Below, one piece after another: positions 60,519 through 64,000 of a stretch of 64,000 bases of DNA. The notes below the pieces were generated by a model that saw only the letters and a list, made by a program, of their open reading frames with translations, was not told the DNA's origin and made no database searches. Numbering within the stretch: position 1 is the stretch's first letter; each line of letters opens with the position of its first letter. Source of the stretch: JALUZX01 sp964561605 (GTDB taxonomy: Bacteria; Planctomycetota; UBA1135; JALUZX01); the NCBI GenBank assembly GCA_964561605.1, contig CAZLQD010000040.1, positions 55,306 through 119,305 of the forward strand. The letters run 5' to 3'. A program made the position numbers and the translations under genes.

Positions 60519-61599
60519 GGAAGAGGCCGTCCGCCTCCTGGAGGGCCTGGTCCGCATCCCCAGCCCCTCGGGCCGGGAGGCCGAGGCCTCCGCCTGGCTG
60601 GTGGAACGGATGAAGGAGACGGGCTTCCAGGCCCGGGTGGACGAGGCGGGAAACGCCGTGGGCCTCCGGGGCTCCGGGAAGAAGGAGATCCTTCTCCTGG
60701 GGCACATCGACACCGTCCCGGGGGAGATTCCGGTTCGCCGGGAAGGGAATCTCCTCCACGGCAGGGGAACGGTGGACGCCAAGGGGCCCCTCTCGGCCTT
60801 CCTCCTGGCCGCCGCCGGGGCGGACCTCTCCGAGGGATGGCGGATCACCGTGGTGGGCGCCGTGGAGGAGGAGGCCGCCACCAGCAAGGGAGCCCGCCAC
60901 GTCCTGGCCACCCGGTCCGCCCCGCCGGATTTCCTCGTCGTAGGCGAGCCTTCCCGCTGGGACCGGATCGCTCTGGGCTACAAGGGGCGCCTCCTCCTGG
61001 ATCTCTCCCTCCGTGCCCCTCTCTCCCATTCCGCCGGGAAGGAACTCCTTCCCGCCGAGGTCGGTGTCCTGGCCTGGGAGAGGATCCGGAACTGGTGCGC
61101 CCGGTGGAACCGGGACGGGGGAACCCGGGGAGTCTTCGATTCCCTGGACCCATCCCTTCGTTCCTTCCACACGACGCCAGAGGGAACCCACGTCCTCGTG
61201 GAACTCGAGATCGGTTTCCGCCTTCCCCCGGGCCTGGACCCGGGGAGACTGGGGGAAGACCTGGCGGCCCTCCTGGAGGACCTGGAGGGCGCCCGGGCGG
61301 CCTTCGCCTTCCGGGGGGCCGAGAGGGCCGTCCGCCTTCCCCGCCGGGGCCCCCTGGCGGCGGCCTTCCTCTCGGCCATAAGGGAGCAGGGAGGCTCGCC
61401 CCGCTTCGTGGTGAAGACCGGCACCTGCGACCTCAACGTCCTCCACCCGGCCTGGCCGGAAACACCGGCCCTGGTCTACGGCCCGGGCGACAGCGCCCTG
61501 GACCACACGCCGGGTGAACATATCGACCTGGAGGAATACCTCCGGGCGATCCGAGTCCTGCGTTCGGCCCTGGAAAGAATCATGGAAGCGAATCGATGA
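60511..61599 (+). CDS. lysK: LysW-lysine hydrolase LysK (M20 family)
   Basis: Zinc hydrolase that releases lysine (or ornithine) from LysW; 362 aa. Metal ligands: His and Asp of LLLGHIDTV, the bridging Asp of GRGTVDAKGPL, the Glu pair of VEEEAATSKGARH and the Glu of VVGEPSRWD. The C-terminal DHTPGEHIDLEEY also fits the family, where a His is a ligand. It overlaps lysJ by 8 bases and homocitrate synthase by 4. Confidence 0.94.
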   Translation: MGEEEAVRLLEGLVRIPSPSGREAEASAWLVERMKETGFQARVDEAGNAVGLRGSGKKEILLLGHIDTVPGEIPVRREGNLLHGRGTVDAKGPLSAFLLAAAGADLSEGWRITVVGAVEEEAATSKGARHVLATRSAPPDFLVVGEPSRWDRIALGYKGRLLLDLSLRAPLSHSAGKELLPAEVGVLAWERIRNWCARWNRDGGTRGVFDSLDPSLRSFHTTPEGTHVLVELEIGFRLPPGLDPGRLGEDLAALLEDLEGARAAFAFRGAERAVRLPRRGPLAAAFLSAIREQGGSPRFVVKTGTCDLNVLHPAWPETPALVYGPGDSALDHTPGEHIDLEEYLRAIRVLRSALERIMEANR

Positions 61600-62891
61600 G
61601 CAGTCCCGGCCCCTTCCTCTTCGAGAACTACCAGCCCCGCCAGCTGGAGATCCTGGACACCACCCTCAGGGAGGGCTCCCAGACCTCCCTCCTGCACGAC
61701 CACTACAAGTACTTCTTCACCCTCGACGACAAGCGGGAGATCCTCCGGGCCCTCGTCATCTACGGCGTCAAGTTCGTGGAGCTCTTCGCTCCCGTGGTGA
61801 GTCCCAGGGAGAAGGAGGACTTCCAGGCCCTCAAGGAGGTGCGGGACGGACTCATCACCCAGAAGGGATATACCTTCCTTTTCGCCCACGCCAGGTGCCA
61901 TCCTGCCGACGTGGAGGCGGCCCTCGAAGCGGGTTTCGACGGCCTCGATCTCTACTTCGGAACGTCCCCGGCGGCCCGCCGCTGGAGCCACGGCCTGGAT
62001 CTGGACGAGATGGCCCGCCGGGCCGAGAAGATCCTGGAGGACTTGAGGCGCAACCACCCCGGGTTGGTGCTCCGCTTCTCCGGCGAGGACGCCTTCCGCA
62101 CCCCGGCGGAGGACCTCTTCCGGGTCTACGACAGGATCGCTCCCTTGGTGGACCGCCTCGGCATGCCGGACACCGTGGGGATCGCCACGCCCGCCCAGGT
62201 GGAGGAGCGGGTGGCCCTCCTGCGGGAGCGTTATCCCGGAACCGACCTGGAGGGGCACTTCCACGCCGACAGGGGCTTCGCCCTGCCCAACGCCCTGGCC
62301 GCCGTGAGGGCGGGGATGCGCTACATCGATACGACTATCCTTGGTATCGGCGAACGCTCGGGGATCACCTCCATGACGGCTCTGCTCTACAACCTCTACA
62401 TCGAGGGAGACTACGACCGGCTGGAGGGATACCACCTGAGGGGAAGCTATCCCATCAACGTCCTCCTGGCCGACAAGTTGAAGATGCTCGTCCCCGCCGC
62501 CGAGCCCGTATCCCTCACCAACAGGACCCATACGGCCGGAGTGCACCAGAAGGCCGTCCTGAACCATCCCTCCACGTACGAGGCCCATCCACTGGACCGT
62601 TTCGGAGTGACCGAGTCGGAGATCCTGCTCGGCCCCCTGAGCGGCTGGAACGTGATCCACTACTACCTGGGGGAGATCAAGGGCTTCCAGTTGAGCCGGG
62701 ACAAGGCGAGGGAGATCACGAAGGCCTTCAAGGAGGAGGTCTACAAGGCCCCGCCGGGAACCAAGCCGGCGGATTTCCTCGTCTCCCTGGCCGAGACCCG
62801 CTTCGGCCTCACCCGCCTGGCCCACCCCGAACCCTTCAAGGACGCCCTAGTCCAGCGGATGGACTCCCCCGAGAACGGGTCCCGTCCCTGA
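61596..62891 (+). CDS. Homocitrate synthase
   Basis: DRE-TIM metallolyase-fold enzyme of 431 aa. ILDTTLREGSQ is the metal-binding start, and GHFHADRGFALPNALAAVRAG carries the two His ligands and the family helix; HTAGVHQKAV follows in the linker. Within this operon it is expected to condense 2-oxoglutarate with acetyl-CoA, the first step of the alpha-aminoadipate route; 2-isopropylmalate or citramalate synthase are less likely because of length and context. No homoaconitase or homoisocitrate dehydrogenase is in the window. It ends directly before the right repeat cluster. Confidence 0.9.
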   Translation: MSSPGPFLFENYQPRQLEILDTTLREGSQTSLLHDHYKYFFTLDDKREILRALVIYGVKFVELFAPVVSPREKEDFQALKEVRDGLITQKGYTFLFAHARCHPADVEAALEAGFDGLDLYFGTSPAARRWSHGLDLDEMARRAEKILEDLRRNHPGLVLRFSGEDAFRTPAEDLFRVYDRIAPLVDRLGMPDTVGIATPAQVEERVALLRERYPGTDLEGHFHADRGFALPNALAAVRAGMRYIDTTILGIGERSGITSMTALLYNLYIEGDYDRLEGYHLRGSYPINVLLADKLKMLVPAAEPVSLTNRTHTAGVHQKAVLNHPSTYEAHPLDRFGVTESEILLGPLSGWNVIHYYLGEIKGFQLSRDKAREITKAFKEEVYKAPPGTKPADFLVSLAETRFGLTRLAHPEPFKDALVQRMDSPENGSRP

Positions 62892-62940
62892 CCCGAAATG
62901 CGGAAATGATGCCGCTCCTCGATGCGCCCTTCCATTGCCC

Positions 62941-62977
62941 TCAGCCCCGGCCGGCCGAGTCACGGCCCGAAGGGCCG
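62941..62977 (+). repeat. Hairpin repeat element, copy P2 (short form)
   Basis: Head TCAGCCCCGGCCGGCCGAGT, stem CGGCCC/GGGCCG (62963-62977) with a GAA loop, then a pyrimidine run TTTCTCTCTCC instead of the GGACGCCCGGGG end. Confidence 0.85.
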
Positions 62978-62992
62978 CTTTCTCTCTCCTCT

Positions 62993-63031
62993 CGTTAGCC
63001 CCGGCCGGCCGAGTCTCGGCCCGAAGGGCCG
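62993..63031 (+). repeat. Hairpin repeat element, copy P3 (short form)
   Basis: Head CGTTAGCCCCGGCCGGCC, stem CGGCCC/GGGCCG (63017-63031) with a GAA loop, same pyrimidine run after it; in tandem with P2 at a 53-54 base step. Confidence 0.85.
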
Positions 63032-63044
63032 CTTTCTCTCTCCT

Positions 63045-63099
63045 CGTTAGCCCCGGCCGGCCGAGGTCTGGTCGAAGACCAGACCGAGGACGCCCGGGG
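63045..63099 (+). repeat. Hairpin repeat element, copy P4
   Basis: Head CGTTAGCCCCGGCCGGCC, a different perfect 9-bp stem GGTCTGGTC/GACCAGACC (63065-63085) with the same GAA loop, then GAGGACGCCCGGGG and the shared spacer GAGTGGCTCCACCATCAAAA. Confidence 0.9.
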
Positions 63100-63150
63100 A
63101 GTGGCTCCACCATCAAAAGCGCCCCCCCAAAAAAACTCCGAACTCCCTCC

Positions 63151-63203
63151 CCCCTGACGTCGGGGAATCCTGTTCTTCGAACAGGCTTCCCCGCCGGCAG
63201 GGG
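63151..63203 (-). repeat. Hairpin repeat element, copy M3
   Basis: Same 53-base sequence as M1 and M2; faces P4 across a 51-base spacer, giving an inverted pair. Confidence 0.9.
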
Positions 63204-63451
63204 CTGACGGGGTAAAGGGCAGGGGCTAACAATGAAATCGGGAGTGGCTCCACCATCGAAAGCGTCACTTCTCACAGCAGAATCGAACGCCCCCCATGTT
63301 GAAATTCCCCCTGAAAAACCCGTGACCCATCGACCTGGAGGCCCGACGAATCGGGCGGTTGGGCGGGGGTGGTGGGCTCCAAGAGCGTTTCAATTAGAGA
63401 CGTTGCGCCACTCCGTTTTCTTTCTTCTCAAAAATCGGCTTGCTCGGCGTA

Positions 63452-63478
63452 CAGGGGCCGGGCTCTGCCCGGCCCCTG
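63452..63478. repeat. Perfect 12-bp hairpin
   Basis: CAGGGGCCGGGC/GCCCGGCCCCTG with a TCT loop. It lacks the CGTTAG head, so it is only a possible relative of the hairpin elements. Confidence 0.6.
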
Positions 63479-63551
63479 AGGAACAACTTGAAAAGGGCCA
63501 TGGTTGGAAGGGCAAAGAAATACAGAACGAAAACACCACCTTCCCCGACGC

Positions 63552-63575
63552 CAGGGCTCGGCTTCGCCCGCCCTG
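63552..63575 (-). repeat. Degenerate TTC-loop hairpin
   Basis: CAGGGC/GCCCTG outside and GGC/GCC inside around a TTC loop, preceded by CCCCGACG; probably a decayed relative of the M copies. Confidence 0.5.
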
Positions 63576-63728
63576 AAAAGAAAACAAAAAATCCCCTTCT
63601 TCGAAAGAAAAGAGAAGAAGAAACAAACTCCCCTAAGACCGGGCCACCAACCTCTCGCCACCTCGACCATCCGCTGATTGGCGCCAGCAACGAAAGTGCC
63701 ACGAAAAAACCTCGCGAATACCCAGACT

Positions 63729-63784
63729 CCCCTGACGTCGGGCATGTTGCAGCTCTTCGAGCTGCACATCCCCGCCGGCAGGGG
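63729..63784 (-). repeat. Hairpin repeat element, copy M4 with replaced inner stem
   Basis: Outer arms CCCCTGACGTCGGG and CCCCGCCGGCAGGGG are kept, but the inner stem is TGCAGCTC/GAGCTGCA plus ATG/CAT instead of CCTGTTC/GAACAGG; the TTC loop is unchanged. Both arms changed together. Confidence 0.9.
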
Positions 63785-64000
63785 CTGACGATGAGATAGA
63801 GCAGGGCCTAACAATGAAATCGAAGCTCGAGACGTCCGGGGAGTGGCAGCAGCATCGAAAACGCCACAAAAAACACTTCGAACTGCCACCCACTCCCCTG
63901 GCGTCGGGGAATCCTGTTCTTCGAACAGTCTTCCCCGCCGGCAGGGGCTGACGATGAGATAGAGCAGGGCCTAACAATGAAATCGAAGCCCGAGACGTCC
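63785..64000 (+). repeat. Direct repeat of about 163 bases, cut by the window edge
   Basis: CTGACGATGAGATAGAGCAG and the following GGCCTAACAATGAAATCGAAG occur at 63785 and again at 63948 (163 bases apart), with GAGACGTCC ending the window as it occurs near 63827. The unit includes hairpin M5. Confidence 0.85.
63895..63947 (-). repeat. Hairpin repeat element, copy M5
   Basis: As M1, but with G for A at one of the two mismatch positions of the outer stem (CCCCTGGCGTC) and one inner-stem mismatch (GAACAGT). Confidence 0.88.

Larger units (their letters stand above)
62892..64000 (+). other. Right-hand repeat cluster without genes, reaching the window edge
   Basis: No protein-coding gene is credible here. 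62941-63203 holds three GAA-loop elements and one TTC-loop element; 63220-63720 is visibly less GC-rich, with A-rich runs and two further stems (63452-63478 and 63552-63575); 63729-64000 holds two units of a repeat of about 163 bases, the second cut by the window edge. Confidence 0.75.

Noticed and set aside
584..62891. Many long open frames antisense or out of frame to clear genes, some over 1000 codons
   Set aside because: In very GC-rich genes stop codons are rare in other frames; these products are Pro/Arg/Gly-rich, show no family motifs and disappear where a real gene ends.
63785..64000. GCCTAACAAT segments resembling the R'' box of integron attC sites
   Set aside because: No complementary GTTAGGC/ATTGTTAGGC partner lies within one repeat unit, no cassette ORFs lie between the repeats, and no integrase is in the window.

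Overview
The window comes from a GC-rich, diderm-type bacterium. An AsmA-like envelope protein, many secreted multidomain proteins, a PEP-CTERM-like sorting tail, DUF3857/transglutaminase giants and a C-terminal module shared by two secreted proteins together suggest a planctomycete-like lineage. This placement is an inference; no rRNA or phylogenetic marker settles it. No tRNA, rRNA, CRISPR array, insertion sequence or phage gene was recognised.

Layout. 1-6.2 kb: tightly overlapping ftsH (5' truncated), folP, cdaA, cdaR/ybbR, glmM and tsaB, which links membrane proteolysis, folate, cyclic di-AMP, cell-wall precursor and tRNA modification functions. 6.3-6.6 kb, minus strand: a small histone-fold protein with a lysine-rich tail, carrying its own terminator. 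6.7-13.3 kb: alr, an AsmA-like giant, manC, ruvX and a tiny PEP-CTERM-like protein. 13.5-13.9 kb: the RNase P RNA gene, followed by a Nudix-type protein and a small Sm-like protein. 15.1-19.1 kb: an M24 peptidase with a structured leader, a beta-propeller protein and a secreted protein. 19.2-25.1 kb, minus strand: a six-gene operon of two ABC ATPase/permease pairs, a zinc metalloprotease and a metallophosphoesterase. 25.3-33.3 kb: a two-component system, a coiled-coil secreted protein, lon and a 10-TM metal-exporter-like protein. 33.5-54.2 kb: an accessory, mostly secreted region with a subtilase, a class V aminotransferase, a glycine/aspartate solenoid-HEAT protein, a NYN-domain protein, a six-EF-hand protein, paired DUF3857/transglutaminase proteins (the second lacking the catalytic cysteine) and a barrel-like secreted protein. 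55.3-62.9 kb: a thiamine-binding (MTH1187/YkoF) protein, a small coiled-coil membrane protein, and a complete lysW-X-Y-Z-J-K-homocitrate synthase operon for lysine synthesis through the LysW-carried alpha-aminoadipate route.

Two clusters of unusual repeats (54.2-54.7 kb and 62.9 kb to the right edge) bracket that last block. Each holds copies of a hairpin whose stem sequence changes with compensating substitutions, while its GAA loop (TTC on the other strand) and flanking head are kept. These repeats, the tailed bacterial histone, the solenoid-HEAT protein and the catalytically dead transglutaminase paralogue are the least ordinary things here.
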